Counted from the first letter of the stretch, positions 1 to 8,928 are shown. The stretch: DNA of 64,000 bases from Oceanicola sp. 502str15 (GCF_024105635.1 NZ_WYDQ01000001.1:3844501-3908500), one strand, 5' to 3'. Notes: generated by a model from the letters alone, not told the origin. Numbers and translations are program-made.

Positions 1-359
1 TTGAGCACGTCGAGAATGCGCGGCATCACCATCTCGACCTCGGCTTCCATGCCCGGCTGCACCTCGAGTTCGGCCCTGAACCGGAGGTGTGCAGCCTGTC
101 CGCCCGAGCGCATGGCAATGATGATCGGGTCGATGGGAACGAAGGACACGGGCTCAAGCGGCTCGGCTTCCGCCATGTTTTCGGCGCCCTCCTCACCAGA
201 TGATTCTCCGCCCCCCAAAATGCCGGAGAAGGTTGCAAAGAACGCTCCTCCACCGCCGCCAAGCATCAGGACCACGCCAAGAATCAACGGCAGCTTGGAC
301 TTTTTCCTGGGGGCTTCGGCATCTTCTCCTGCCTCGGCTTCACCATCTTCCTCGGCCAT
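1..359 (-). CDS. fliL: Flagellar basal body-associated protein FliL (3' end cut by window edge)
   Basis: FliL is a single-pass inner-membrane protein that surrounds and stabilises the MotAB stator. The 119 visible residues show an acidic cytoplasmic leader rich in E, D and A (about 1-18), a lysine pair and one membrane segment (about 21-43, with a GGGGG stretch), then an acidic linker and the start of the periplasmic domain (SFVPIDPIIIAMR). The C-terminus lies outside the window. I placed the start at 359 because AGGAGA lies 8 bases upstream. An in-frame ATG at 397 has no ribosome-binding site. The gene diverges from fliF across about 125 bases that hold a CtrA-like site. Confidence 0.88.
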   Translation of the reverse strand, partial: MAEEDGEAEAGEDAEAPRKKSKLPLILGVVLMLGGGGGAFFATFSGILGGGESSGEEGAENMAEAEPLEPVSFVPIDPIIIAMRSGGQAAHLRFRAELEVQPGMEAEVEMVMPRILDVL

Positions 360-410
360 CTGGTCGGGTCTCCTGAACAATTCGCTCGAACTGTTCATAG
401 ACCGAAGGAG

Positions 411-426
411 GCTAACCGATTGTTAA
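411..426. promoter_or_regulatory. CtrA-like binding site between fliL and fliF
   Basis: On the plus strand the sequence is CTAA-N7-TTAA; read on the minus strand it is TTAAC followed by TTAG with the same spacing. The CtrA consensus is TTAA-N7-TTAA(C), so one base differs. The site sits in the divergent gap of the two flagellar units, about 50 bases from the fliL start and 60 from the fliF start. CtrA control of flagellar genes is known in Rhodobacter and roseobacters. Binding here is inferred. Confidence 0.45.
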
Positions 427-485
427 GGCGAATGCGCGATTTAGAGGGAGAAGGGCAGAAGCCCGGATGACGGCGGAGAATGCGC

Positions 486-2156
486 GTGCAGAATATCCTC
501 GACACTTGGAACGGCCTTGATGGCAGGCGGAGACTCACCGTTCTGGTGGCGACTCTGGCCATGTTCGCGGCCGTTCTGGCCCTCAGTCGCATTGCGACCG
601 CGCCGGGGATGACCCTGCTCTACGCCGGGCTGGAGCCGTCCGCCGCCGGCGAGGTCGTGACTTCGCTCGATCAACGCGGTGTGGCCTATGAGATTCGCGG
701 CGGGGGCATCTATGTCGACAGTTCCCGGCGCGACGAGCTTCGGATGACCCTTGCTTCCGAGGGGCTGCCGGCGACCGGCGGGCAAGGCTATGAAATTCTG
801 GACGGTTTGTCCGGCTTCGGCACCACCAGCCAGATGTTCGATGCGGCCTATTGGCGGGCCAAGGAAGGCGAACTGGCCCGCACCCTGCTGGCCTCTCCCC
901 GGGTTCGGGCGGCACGCGTGCATATCTCCAATCCGGCCAGTCACGGGTTCGGTCGCAATGATTCGGCTTCGGCCTCGGTTTCGGTGACGGCCACGAACGG
1001 GCGGGTGACGCCGGCCGAAGCCAAGGCGTTCAAGTTCCTGATCGCGAGCGCGGTCTCTGGACTGTCGGCAGACGGCGTGTCGGTCATCGACGGCACGAGC
1101 GGCGCCGTCGTGGCCTCGGACGACTCGATGGGCAATCCTGCTGGTGATGAGCGGGCCGAGGGGCTGCGCCGGAACGTGCAGCGGCTGTTGGAGGCGCATG
1201 TGGGGCCCGGCAACGCGGTGGTGGAGGTTTCCATCGAAACCGAGACAGACCGCGAGCAGATCATCGAACGCAGGTTCGACCCGGACGGGCGCGTCGCCGT
1301 GAGCTCGGAAACCGAGGAACGCTCGAACAGTGCGAGCGGCACCAATCCTTCGGCGGTGACTGTGGCCTCCAATCTGCCGGATGGTGAAGCCGGCGGGGGC
1401 GGCGGTGAAAGCCAGAGCCAGGAGACCGAGACACGCGAGCGTACCAACTTCGAAGTGTCGGAAACTCAAAGAGAATTACTGCGCACACCCGGTGCGATCA
1501 AGCGGTTGACGGTGGCCGTTCTGGTCAACGGGGTGCGGGGCACCGATGGAGCGGGCGCTCCAACCTGGGCGGCCCGTGACGACGACCAGCTTGGGGCGCT
1601 GCGGGAGCTTGTTGCCAGCGCGGTGGGCTTCAATGAGGACCGGGGCGACCAGATCACGATCAAGTCGCTGGAGCTTCTGCCGGTTGAAGAGATCGGCACT
1701 GCGGCGGGCGGATCGCTGCTCGACCGGCTGAACATCATGACCCTGATCCAGTTGGCGATTCTCGCACTTGTTACCCTTGGCCTCGGCCTCTTCGTGTTGA
1801 AGCCCGCCCTGAGCGCCCGGGACCTCCCGGCGCCGGAGGGGGCCGGTGCAAGTGGTGGCACGGGTGCGGGGATGGCCGCGCTGCCGCCGGGTGCTCCAGT
1901 TGATGGCGGTGCCGGAGAAAGTCTCGACGACTTTCCTATGCCCGACGCGCTCACCGGCGAAATTGATGACAGCGGGATCGAGTTGCCGGACCTCGCGGTG
2001 ATCAATGACTTCGATGTGGCGGGTGTTCCGGGGTTCGACAGCGCCGACAGCGATGACCCGGTGGGGCGTCTGCGCCAGATGATCGAGGAGCGGCAGGACG
2101 AAACCATCGAGATCCTGAAGAGCTGGATGGAAGACGATGAGGAGGCCAAGGCTTGA
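486..2156 (+). CDS. fliF: Flagellar MS-ring protein FliF
   Basis: FliF oligomerises into the inner-membrane MS-ring that supports the rotor and houses the export gate. The protein (about 556 aa, normal for the family) has an N-terminal membrane segment near residues 17-37, the YscJ/FliF ring-building domain (about 45-220, including the ASEGLPATGG region), a disordered acidic and glycine-rich middle, a second membrane segment near 415-435, and a C-terminal helix (VGRLRQMIEERQDETIEILK) that would bind FliG. An ATG at 480 has GGCGGAG only one base before it. GTG at 486 has good spacing to that site and gives the usual QNILDTWN start, so I prefer 486. The stop overlaps the next gene's start. Confidence 0.95.
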   Translation: MQNILDTWNGLDGRRRLTVLVATLAMFAAVLALSRIATAPGMTLLYAGLEPSAAGEVVTSLDQRGVAYEIRGGGIYVDSSRRDELRMTLASEGLPATGGQGYEILDGLSGFGTTSQMFDAAYWRAKEGELARTLLASPRVRAARVHISNPASHGFGRNDSASASVSVTATNGRVTPAEAKAFKFLIASAVSGLSADGVSVIDGTSGAVVASDDSMGNPAGDERAEGLRRNVQRLLEAHVGPGNAVVEVSIETETDREQIIERRFDPDGRVAVSSETEERSNSASGTNPSAVTVASNLPDGEAGGGGGESQSQETETRERTNFEVSETQRELLRTPGAIKRLTVAVLVNGVRGTDGAGAPTWAARDDDQLGALRELVASAVGFNEDRGDQITIKSLELLPVEEIGTAAGGSLLDRLNIMTLIQLAILALVTLGLGLFVLKPALSARDLPAPEGAGASGGTGAGMAALPPGAPVDGGAGESLDDFPMPDALTGEIDDSGIELPDLAVINDFDVAGVPGFDSADSDDPVGRLRQMIEERQDETIEILKSWMEDDEEAKA

Positions 2157-2746
2157 GCAAGGGCGGCGTGACTCTGGAAGATTTCAGCGGCGTGGTGCGC
2201 AAGCCGCCAGTCGCGGAAGCGGGCGATACAGCCCTGGCCGAGGCCCAGCTTGCGGCTTTCGACAAGGGCTACAGGGAGGGCTGGGAGGATGCCGCCCGCG
2301 CCCATGCCGAGGAGCAGAAGGCGATCGGCAGCGATCTGGCACGGGCGCTGGATGACATGAGCTTCACCTATCACGAGGCCCGGCGGGCGATGCTGTGCGA
2401 GATGCGCGAACTCATCACCGGCATCGTGGCCAAGGTGCTGCCGTTCAGTCTTGGTGGCAGTCTCGGGCCCATGATCCTGGAACGGATCGAGGAGGCTGTG
2501 AAATCACGCAGCGAAGTTTCGGTTGAGGTCGCAGTTGCCCCCGAAAACCTGGCGCGGGTCGCGCCCCTTTTGCAGGGCGAGGCGACCATTCCCGTTCGGC
2601 TCGCGGACTCCGCGAGCCTTGGCCCCGGACAGGCGGTGCTGCGGTTTGCCAGCGCGGAGGAAATCATCGACCTCGACGCGGTGCTCACGGGCATCACGCA
2701 GGTCGTTGACGGCTTTTTTGAGGGCCAGGCGGCCCGGGAAGGATGA
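2153..2746 (+). CDS. fliH: FliH-like flagellar export ATPase regulator
   Basis: FliH holds the export ATPase FliI in check and docks it at the C-ring. The 197-aa protein has a short variable N-terminus, an alpha-helical stretch rich in A, E and R (about 25-85, typical of the FliH stalk), and a C-terminal domain (about 90-195, with LARVAPLLQG and LGPGQAVLRFA) like FliH/VATE-E proteins. The start is TTG at 2153, inside the fliF stop (TTGA overlap), with GGAGG 7 bases upstream, so translation is probably coupled. FliH-type proteins are poorly conserved. Position between fliF and fliN supports the call; old annotations of such genes are often only hypothetical protein. Confidence 0.72.
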   Translation: MSKGGVTLEDFSGVVRKPPVAEAGDTALAEAQLAAFDKGYREGWEDAARAHAEEQKAIGSDLARALDDMSFTYHEARRAMLCEMRELITGIVAKVLPFSLGGSLGPMILERIEEAVKSRSEVSVEVAVAPENLARVAPLLQGEATIPVRLADSASLGPGQAVLRFASAEEIIDLDAVLTGITQVVDGFFEGQAAREG

Positions 2747-2749
2747 CAC

Positions 2750-3025
2750 ATGAGCGACGAGGCACAGGGCGCAGGCAACCCGTTTTCGCAGGTTCCGGTG
2801 GAGATCACCGTGGCGGTCGGCAAGGCGAGGCCAAGGGTTTCGGAGCTGTTGAAGCTCGGGCCCGACGCCGTCTTGCCGCTCGACCGCCGGGTGGAAGACC
2901 CGGTGGAGCTCTATGTCGGCGACAAGTTGATCGCCCGGGGCGAGCTGACCGAAGTGGAAGGAGGGCAGCCGGGCCAGCTGGCTGTACGGCTGACGGAGGT
3001 TGCAGACCTCAAGGGCGGTATCTGA
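2750..3025 (+). CDS. fliN: Flagellar motor switch protein FliN
   Basis: FliN forms the lower part of the C-ring and helps localise FliH/FliI. This 91-aa protein is one SpoA domain: VPVEITVAVGKARPRVSELL leads into LGPDAVLPLDRRVEDPVELYVG and a closing GELTEVEGG turn. The length is short but normal for an alphaproteobacterial FliN without an N-terminal extension. AAGGA lies about 6 bases before the ATG, and fliH ends 4 bases earlier. The stop codon TGA is embedded in CTGA, which appears to be the start of fliP. Confidence 0.93.
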   Translation: MSDEAQGAGNPFSQVPVEITVAVGKARPRVSELLKLGPDAVLPLDRRVEDPVELYVGDKLIARGELTEVEGGQPGQLAVRLTEVADLKGGI

Positions 3026-3747
3026 CGCAGACTGGCTGCGCTGCCGTCCTTTCTGTTGCCTTTGTCCTGTGTGCCGGGCCGCTTGCGGCCCAAGACATAT
3101 CGATCGACATGGGAGACGGCAGCGGACTTACCAGCCAGACGATTTCGCTCTTCGCCCTCGTAACCATTCTGAGCCTCGTGCCCGGGATAGCGGTGATGAT
3201 CACCTGCTTTCCATTCATCGTGACCGTGCTGTCCATCCTGCGTCAGGCCATCGGGCTGCAGCAATCACCCCCGAACATGCTGATCGTCTCGCTCGCGCTC
3301 TTTCTGACCTACTTCATCATGGACCCGGTGCTGCAGGAGGCATGGACCTCCGGTGTGCAGCCTCTGCTGGACGATCGGCTCTCGGTCGAAGAGGCCTTTG
3401 CCAAGACCATGGCACCGTTCCGGGTCTTCATGGCGGCGCGGGTCGATGTGGAAACCTTCAGGACGTTGAGCGATTTGCGGGAGATCTCTGCAGCACCCGG
3501 CGAGGCGCCGTTGTCACTGCTGGTGCCATCATTCATGCTCAGCGAGGTGGAACGGGCTTTTCAGATCGGTTTTCTGATCTTCTTGCCCTTTCTCATCATC
3601 GATCTCGTGGTGGCCGCTGTCCTGATGTCGATGGGGATGATGATGGTGCCGCCTGCGATCGTGTCGCTGCCGTTCAAACTGGCTTTCTTCGTGGTCGCGG
3701 ACGGCTGGTCTTTAATTTCCGGAGCGTTGATCCGGAGCTATTTCTGA
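3022..3747 (+). CDS. fliP: Flagellar export gate protein FliP, apparent CTG start
   Basis: FliP is a core membrane component of the flagellar type III export gate. The protein shows the family blocks VLSILRQAIGLQQSPPN, SLALFLTYFIMDP, a central soluble stretch, and the C-terminal MMMVPPAIVSLPFKL plus DGW. FliP normally has a cleaved signal peptide. Here a hydrophobic leader ending GPLAAQ precedes ISIDMG, but no ATG, GTG or TTG exists in frame between 2941 and 3109. CTG at 3022 overlaps the fliN stop (CTGA), has AAGGG 6 bases upstream, and gives 241 aa, the usual length. Starting at ATG 3109 would give 212 aa without the leader. The identity is certain; the start is inferred. Confidence 0.9.
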   Translation: MTQTGCAAVLSVAFVLCAGPLAAQDISIDMGDGSGLTSQTISLFALVTILSLVPGIAVMITCFPFIVTVLSILRQAIGLQQSPPNMLIVSLALFLTYFIMDPVLQEAWTSGVQPLLDDRLSVEEAFAKTMAPFRVFMAARVDVETFRTLSDLREISAAPGEAPLSLLVPSFMLSEVERAFQIGFLIFLPFLIIDLVVAAVLMSMGMMMVPPAIVSLPFKLAFFVVADGWSLISGALIRSYF

Positions 3748-3753
3748 ACCGCG

Positions 3754-3769
3754 AACGAGACGTCTCGTT
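3754..3769. repeat. 16-bp perfect palindrome after fliP
   Basis: AACGAGACGTCTCGTT is its own reverse complement and begins 6 bases after the fliP stop. As RNA it can form a 6-bp stem with an ACGT loop. No T-tract follows, so it would be a weak terminator. The rest of the gap to flgI (3770-3964) holds nothing I can assign. Confidence 0.45.
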
Positions 3770-3964
3770 GGATGACGCGAGGGGCGTTTGGAGCGCCCGA
3801 TCATCCTCGATGGCGTCCATCGCAATTGGCATGGTTCGACTGGGCTGGCCGCAGGTCGGCTTCAATCTCTCACTCCGTTCATTGTGAAGAAACGGCCCAC
3901 CGGAATTGGGTACGGCAGCGTTGGAGTGTCGTCCGTTAGGCGCAGGTCGTTCAGGCCCGGCCGC

Positions 3965-5068
3965 CTATCTTACGATGAAGTCGGCGTGGAGTGCGCCGGC
4001 GGCTTTGATGCTCTTCAGGATGTCGATCATGTCGCGAGGCGAGACGCCGAGGGCGTTCAGGCCCGCGACGACCTCGGAGAGGGACGTGCCGGAAGCGACT
4101 TCGGCCAGGCCGATGCCCGGCTCTTCATTGATTTCGGCAGTGGTGTTGGGCAGCACCACGGTTTCACCAGGGGCGAAGGGGTTGGGTTGGACGGCGATGG
4201 GCTTTTCTTCGATGCGTATCGTGAGATTTCCTTGACTTACGGCGACACGGCTGATGCGCACGTCTTCGCCCATGACAATGGTGCCCGAGCGCTGGTCGAC
4301 GACCACCATGGCGCGGCGCTGAGGTTCGACCGCGATGTTCTCGATGCGGCTGATGACATGGGCCGGGGAGCGGATGCCGCTGCCCGCGATATCGACCTGA
4401 ACTGTGCCGGCATCGAGCATGCGCGCGACAGGCCGCCCGAAGCTGCTGTTGATCGCGGTCTCGATGCGGCTGGCGGTGGTGAAATCCTGGGTGCGAAGGG
4501 CCAGACGCATGGTGCGCAACTGGGTAAAATCGAAAGTCACCTCGCGTTCGACGCGCGCGCCCGAGGGCACAGTTCCGGCTGTCGGGACGCCTTGGGTGAC
4601 TTTTGCGCCGTCCCCCTCGGCGGAGGCTCCGCCGGCAATTATGGTGCCCTGGGCGACGGCGTAGATCTGGCCGTCGGCCGCCGTCAGCGGGGTCATGACC
4701 AGCGTTCCTCCAAGCAGGCTCTTGGCGTCGCCGATGGCGGAGACGGTCACGTCGATCTGGCTGCCGGCGCGGGAGAAGGGCGGCAGGGTTGCGGTGACGA
4801 AAACGGCGGCGACGTTCTTTGGGCGAAATTGCTCACCGGTGACGTTGACGCCGAGCCGTTCCAGCATGTTCTGCATGATCTCTTCGGTGAAGGGCGCGTT
4901 TCGCAGGCCGTCGCCGGAGCCGTTGAGCCCGACGACGAGACCGTAGCCGACGAGGTCGTTGCTGCGAACCCCGTCGAACTCGACGAGATCCTTGATCCGG
5001 ACAGGGGTGGCATGGAGCGCGCTGGAAAGGGTCAGCGCGAGAAGGCAGGCGAGGATTGTGCGAAGCAT
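3965..5068 (-). CDS. flgI: Flagellar P-ring protein FlgI
   Basis: FlgI assembles into the periplasmic P-ring that acts as a bushing for the rod. The 367-aa precursor has a Sec signal peptide (MLRTILACLLALTLSSALHA, about residues 1-20), then the conserved start RIKDLVEFDGVRSNDLVGYG and blocks such as LNGSGDGL and NVAAVFVTATLP. The C-terminus carries GVSPRDMIDILKSIKAAGAL, as in other FlgI proteins. Its ATG shares one base with the flgL stop (TGATG), so it is probably translated by coupling. It is the last gene of the minus-strand motB-flgE-flgK-flgL-flgI block. Confidence 0.96.
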   Translation of the reverse strand: MLRTILACLLALTLSSALHATPVRIKDLVEFDGVRSNDLVGYGLVVGLNGSGDGLRNAPFTEEIMQNMLERLGVNVTGEQFRPKNVAAVFVTATLPPFSRAGSQIDVTVSAIGDAKSLLGGTLVMTPLTAADGQIYAVAQGTIIAGGASAEGDGAKVTQGVPTAGTVPSGARVEREVTFDFTQLRTMRLALRTQDFTTASRIETAINSSFGRPVARMLDAGTVQVDIAGSGIRSPAHVISRIENIAVEPQRRAMVVVDQRSGTIVMGEDVRISRVAVSQGNLTIRIEEKPIAVQPNPFAPGETVVLPNTTAEINEEPGIGLAEVASGTSLSEVVAGLNALGVSPRDMIDILKSIKAAGALHADFIVR

Positions 5069-6075
5069 CAGAGGTAATTCACCAGGCTCAGGGACTGCAT
5101 TCTGGCAGTGATCGCGTAAATGGTTTCGAGTTGGGTCTGGGCTGCGGTCAGGCGACTGGCCGTTTCATAGGGGTCGACCTCGAGGATTTCCGCGCGGGCC
5201 AAGGTGAGTGCGCTGGTTTCGGTGTCGCGGGCGACGCCAGTCTCTTCGATCAGCCCTTCGACGGTTCCGAGGCGCGCCTGCAGGGTTGTCAGGCCGGTTT
5301 CGCCGCGCAGCATGGTTTCACCGGCGATCCGCACCAGTTCGGCGCGGGCCTCGGTGTTGCCGGTCAGCACATCGTTGTCGATCAGATTTGCGAGGGCAAT
5401 TCCCTTGAGGGCATCGCGAAGCTCGCCGTCGAAGGCGGTCTGCTGGAGGTTGGCCTTTACGCCGAGGCCAATGTCGATCGGGGCCAGCGGGGTGGTGGAG
5501 CCGAGATAGACATCGGTTTCGAAGCCGCCGCCGGGGGCGAACCAGGCGTCCAGGGCGGTGGTCAGGCTGGCAACATCGGTGGCGCCTGCGGTGGTGGCGG
5601 TGAGGCTGGCCATGAAGGTTTCGGCATCGGCGACGGCGGGGCCGTCGACCGCGACGCCGGAAAAAACGCTTCGGCTGCCGAAGGTCGTGTTGAGCGCGGC
5701 GAGCACGGGGGCGAGTTTGGCGGCGGTGTCGGCGGCGGCGGTCTCGATCACGGAGGCCTGGGTGGCCTGGCCGGCGTTGAGCATGTTTCCGGAGCTTTCC
5801 TCGATCAGGGTCGAGATCGTCTGGTAGGCGTTCTGCATGACGGCGGCGAGGCTGGCGGCCTCGGTTCCGGTCGTCTTGTAGGAGGCATTCCGGGCAAGCG
5901 TGGTTTCGATGCTGGTGATGGGGGCAAAGTCACCGCCGACGGCTGCGGCGACATCGGCTTTGCGGCCCGTCGAAAGTTCTTGCGCCAGGCGGGTGACTTC
6001 GGCCTTCACGTCGAAATTGGTCTTTTGCATCAGGAACATGCGCGCGAGGTCGCCTTGGCCGATTTGGTTTACCAT
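5068..6075 (-). CDS. flgL: Hook-filament junction protein FlgL (flagellin-like)
   Basis: FlgL (HAP3) joins the hook-associated FlgK to the flagellin filament. The 335-aa protein has a flagellin-type N-terminal helix region (LTRLAQELSTGRKADV-like segment near 25-45) and a C-terminal flagellin-like helix (ASRLTAAQTQLETIYAITAR). The middle is alanine- and threonine-rich, as in alphaproteobacterial FlgL. GGGAG lies 9 bases upstream of the ATG. A nearer upstream ATG at 6080 runs into a stop after three codons. It lies 14 bases after flgK, consistent with one operon. A flagellin is less likely, given the position between flgK and flgI. Confidence 0.88.
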   Translation of the reverse strand: MVNQIGQGDLARMFLMQKTNFDVKAEVTRLAQELSTGRKADVAAAVGGDFAPITSIETTLARNASYKTTGTEAASLAAVMQNAYQTISTLIEESSGNMLNAGQATQASVIETAAADTAAKLAPVLAALNTTFGSRSVFSGVAVDGPAVADAETFMASLTATTAGATDVASLTTALDAWFAPGGGFETDVYLGSTTPLAPIDIGLGVKANLQQTAFDGELRDALKGIALANLIDNDVLTGNTEARAELVRIAGETMLRGETGLTTLQARLGTVEGLIEETGVARDTETSALTLARAEILEVDPYETASRLTAAQTQLETIYAITARMQSLSLVNYL

Positions 6076-6089
6076 GTCATGTAGCTCCC

Positions 6090-7535
6090 TCAGATTGCCA
6101 TCAGCCGGTCGATCAGCTCGTCGATCGTCTGGATCACCTTGGCGTTGGCGGCATAGGCCTGTTCGACGACAAGAAGTTTTTGCAGTTCGTGGTCGGTATC
6201 GACCCCTCCGGCGAGTTCGGCGGACTTGATGGTATCGAAGCGGGCGATGTGAAAGCCGAATTCCACCTCGCGGCTGGCGCGCTCGGAGGCGAGAGAAGTG
6301 AGCAGGTCGGCCGCATGGCCCCCGGCGCTGCGGGGCGTGCCTGTCGAGGCGGCGGAAGCGGAGGCGATGCTCGCGGAGAAGCGGGCCGAGATGGCCTGAA
6401 CCAGGGTGGAGTTTCCGACTACTCCGGGCGCTGCGGCGCCGAGGCCGTCGCGGATGCGCCAGGACTCTCCGACCTCGTCGGGGTCGACGAGGATGTTGAA
6501 CTCGAGGCGCTTGGCGAGGCCTTCCTCTTCGGTCGGCAGGAAGGCCGCGCCGCCATCGGTGAAGAGCCCCGGCGCTCCGACGCCGAGGGTTGTGTCGAGC
6601 GTGGGGTCCTGGAAGCGATCGACGAGGTCGCGGGCGAGCAGGTCGAGCCCGGCCTGGGCCTTCGGGGCGATTTCGTCGCGCGCGGCGAAGAGGGCGTGCA
6701 TCTTGCCGCCCGCCATCGGCGCGTTGTCGCCGCTGGTGGAGATTGGATTGCCGTTGATGGTGAGGCCGGAGAGGGCACCGGAGGCGAGGGTCATGTCAGA
6801 GGTGATGAGGCCGACGGGGTCAAAGCCGATTTCGGCGGCGGTTCCATCGACGAGGATGGCGCTGGTGGGGGTGTAGAGTGCGATGCGCCCGCCGTCGCGG
6901 TCGACCTGACGGATGGGCACGAGCTCTGCGATGCTGTCGATCACCGATTGGCGCTGGTCCATCAGTGCGGCGATGTTCTGGCCGGTGGCGCCGAAGTTGA
7001 AGATGCGGGCGTTCAGCTCGACGACCTGTTCGAGCGCCGCATTCAGGCGATGGACCTCGCGGGCAATGCTCTGGTCGGCCTCCATCCGGATTTCCTGCAC
7101 CCCGTCTGAGAGGGTGTTGAACTTCTCGGCGAGGGCGGAGCCGGCGCGGCCGACGGCGTCGAGCCGGGAGGAGAGGTCGGGGCGGCTTGCGGCCTCGATC
7201 AGCGCCCCTTCGAAGTTGGAATAGGCGGTGGTCAGCGAGGCCGGATCGCCGGGCTCGCCGATGAGATCCTCGATGGCGGTGAGGGTCGAGGCCAGGTGGC
7301 CGGCCTCGCTCTGGGCGGCGTCGGACAGGCGCCTGTCGCCGATCAGCCGGATGTCTGAGGCGCGTTGGACCGGACCGATGCTGACACCGCCCAGCTCGCG
7401 GACGTTCAGGGTGAGCGACCGGCGACCGTATCCTTCAGTGTTGGCATTGGCGATGTTGGAGCTGATGACATCGAGCTGGCGCTTGGAGGCGTTGAGGCCG
7501 GAGAGCGCGGCGGACATTGCGGCGGAGTAGGTCAT
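6090..7535 (-). CDS. flgK: Flagellar hook-associated protein FlgK
   Basis: FlgK (HAP1) caps the hook and connects to FlgL. The 481-aa protein begins with the rod/hook/HAP N-terminal motif (ALSGLNASKRQLDVISSNIA, about 9-28, then NTEGYGRR) and ends with the matching C-terminal helix (LLVVEQAYAANAKVIQTIDE). The middle contains the FlgK helical domain (EIRMEADQSIAREVHRLN) and LVPIRQVDRDGGRIALY. The length is normal for the family. AAGGGG lies about 8 bases before the ATG. It follows flgE after 30 bases. Confidence 0.95.
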   Translation of the reverse strand: MTYSAAMSAALSGLNASKRQLDVISSNIANANTEGYGRRSLTLNVRELGGVSIGPVQRASDIRLIGDRRLSDAAQSEAGHLASTLTAIEDLIGEPGDPASLTTAYSNFEGALIEAASRPDLSSRLDAVGRAGSALAEKFNTLSDGVQEIRMEADQSIAREVHRLNAALEQVVELNARIFNFGATGQNIAALMDQRQSVIDSIAELVPIRQVDRDGGRIALYTPTSAILVDGTAAEIGFDPVGLITSDMTLASGALSGLTINGNPISTSGDNAPMAGGKMHALFAARDEIAPKAQAGLDLLARDLVDRFQDPTLDTTLGVGAPGLFTDGGAAFLPTEEEGLAKRLEFNILVDPDEVGESWRIRDGLGAAAPGVVGNSTLVQAISARFSASIASASAASTGTPRSAGGHAADLLTSLASERASREVEFGFHIARFDTIKSAELAGGVDTDHELQKLLVVEQAYAANAKVIQTIDELIDRLMAI

Positions 7536-7565
7536 GGGTGGGCCCCTTTGGGGAGGATCGTGGGA

Positions 7566-8870
7566 TCAGCGTTTGATGTTGGTGGTTTCCTGCAGCATCT
7601 CGTCGACCGTCTGGATGACCTTGGCGTTGGAGGAATAGGCGCGCTGGGTCTGGATCAGGTTGGTCAACTCGCCGGCGACATCGGTGGCGCTCTCTTCCAG
7701 CGCGTAACTAAGGATATCGCCGGTTGGCCCGTCGGCGGCATCCCAGAGGAAGAAGGAGCCGGAGGCGTTGGAGGTCTGGTAGGTCTGGTTGTCGAGGGCG
7801 ATGAGCCCGTGCGGGTTGGGCAGGTGGACCAGCGGGATCTGGTAGATTGTCTTGGTGCTGCCGATGTCGAAGTTGGCGTGGATGAAGCCGTTGGCGTCAA
7901 TCTCGATGGAGACCATGTTGCCCACGGGCGAGCCGTCCTTGGAGATGGAGGTGGGGGCGAAGCTGTCGGAGAGCTGGGTCATCAGGTTGCCGGAGCCGAG
8001 GGCGCCGATCTCCATCACCAGCGGTCCGCCGGCTACGTCGATCGTGATCGTGCCGTCTGCGCCGTTGTAGGCGCCGCCGGTGCCGATCAGGTTGACGGTC
8101 TGGATGGTGCCGCCGGAGCCGCGGCTGTCATCGAAGATGAGCTCGTATTCTCCGACGATCGCCCCTTCGGAGGCGCTGTCGGCAATCACCATGGTCCAGG
8201 TGTTGGAGGAGCCGATCGCCGGGATTTCCGGAGTGAAGGTGATGTTGAGGGATTCGGATTTGCCGAGGTTGTCGAAGTACTCGATGGAGAGATCGAGCGG
8301 GTCTCCAGAGGCATCCGAGTCGGTTTCTGTTGCGGGGAGGTTCATGCCCAGCGACATCGCGGTGGTCGGTTCGCCGGCGAACTGGTTGACGTTGATCTGG
8401 ATCGGCTCGAGCCCCTCGGAGGTATCACGCGGGAAGGTGGGCACCGTGCCGTCGGAATCCGCCGGCCAGCCCATGAGCACGAGGCCCGTGGCGGTGACGA
8501 GATAGCCGTCGGCATTGGTGCGGAAGGAGCCGGTTGAGGCGAGATACATCGGCTTTTCGCCGGCGAGACTGTTGAGCGATGCGGCGGAGGTCACGGGCAG
8601 GAAGCCGCGGCCGCGCACGGCGAGGTCGGTGGCGTTTTCGGTGGATTGTAGCGCGCCGGGCTGATCAATGATGCGGGTGGTGGTGATGCGCACCCCGCCT
8701 GCGGAGTAGGTGCCGTTGCCGGAGCTGACGACCATGGCGTGGAAGTCCGCGACCGAGCGTTTGTAGCCGTTGGTCGCGCTGTTGGCGATGTTGTCGGAGA
8801 TGGTGGCAAGGCGGCTCGCGTTGGCCGCCAGTCCGGCAACACTCGCGTTGAGCGAGGAAGAGATGGTCAT
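7566..8870 (-). CDS. flgE: Flagellar hook protein FlgE
   Basis: FlgE polymerises into the flagellar hook. The 434-aa protein has the N-terminal block SLNASVAGLAANASRLATIS followed by DNIANSATNGYKR, the FlgE middle domains (including LAVRGRGFLPVTS and YLVTATGLVLMGWPAD) and the C-terminal rod/hook motif ending AYSSNAKVIQTVDEMLQETT. An upstream in-frame TTG at 8906 would add 12 residues that do not fit the family; ATG at 8870 gives the conserved start. A CtrA-like site lies about 60 bases upstream, so flgE may head its own transcript. Confidence 0.95.
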   Translation of the reverse strand: MTISSSLNASVAGLAANASRLATISDNIANSATNGYKRSVADFHAMVVSSGNGTYSAGGVRITTTRIIDQPGALQSTENATDLAVRGRGFLPVTSAASLNSLAGEKPMYLASTGSFRTNADGYLVTATGLVLMGWPADSDGTVPTFPRDTSEGLEPIQINVNQFAGEPTTAMSLGMNLPATETDSDASGDPLDLSIEYFDNLGKSESLNITFTPEIPAIGSSNTWTMVIADSASEGAIVGEYELIFDDSRGSGGTIQTVNLIGTGGAYNGADGTITIDVAGGPLVMEIGALGSGNLMTQLSDSFAPTSISKDGSPVGNMVSIEIDANGFIHANFDIGSTKTIYQIPLVHLPNPHGLIALDNQTYQTSNASGSFFLWDAADGPTGDILSYALEESATDVAGELTNLIQTQRAYSSNAKVIQTVDEMLQETTNIKR

Positions 8871-8928
8871 GTGAAGCGCCTTTCTGCTGCTTTGTGGCAA
8901 GATCAAGGCACAGTATGGGGCGAGGCCC

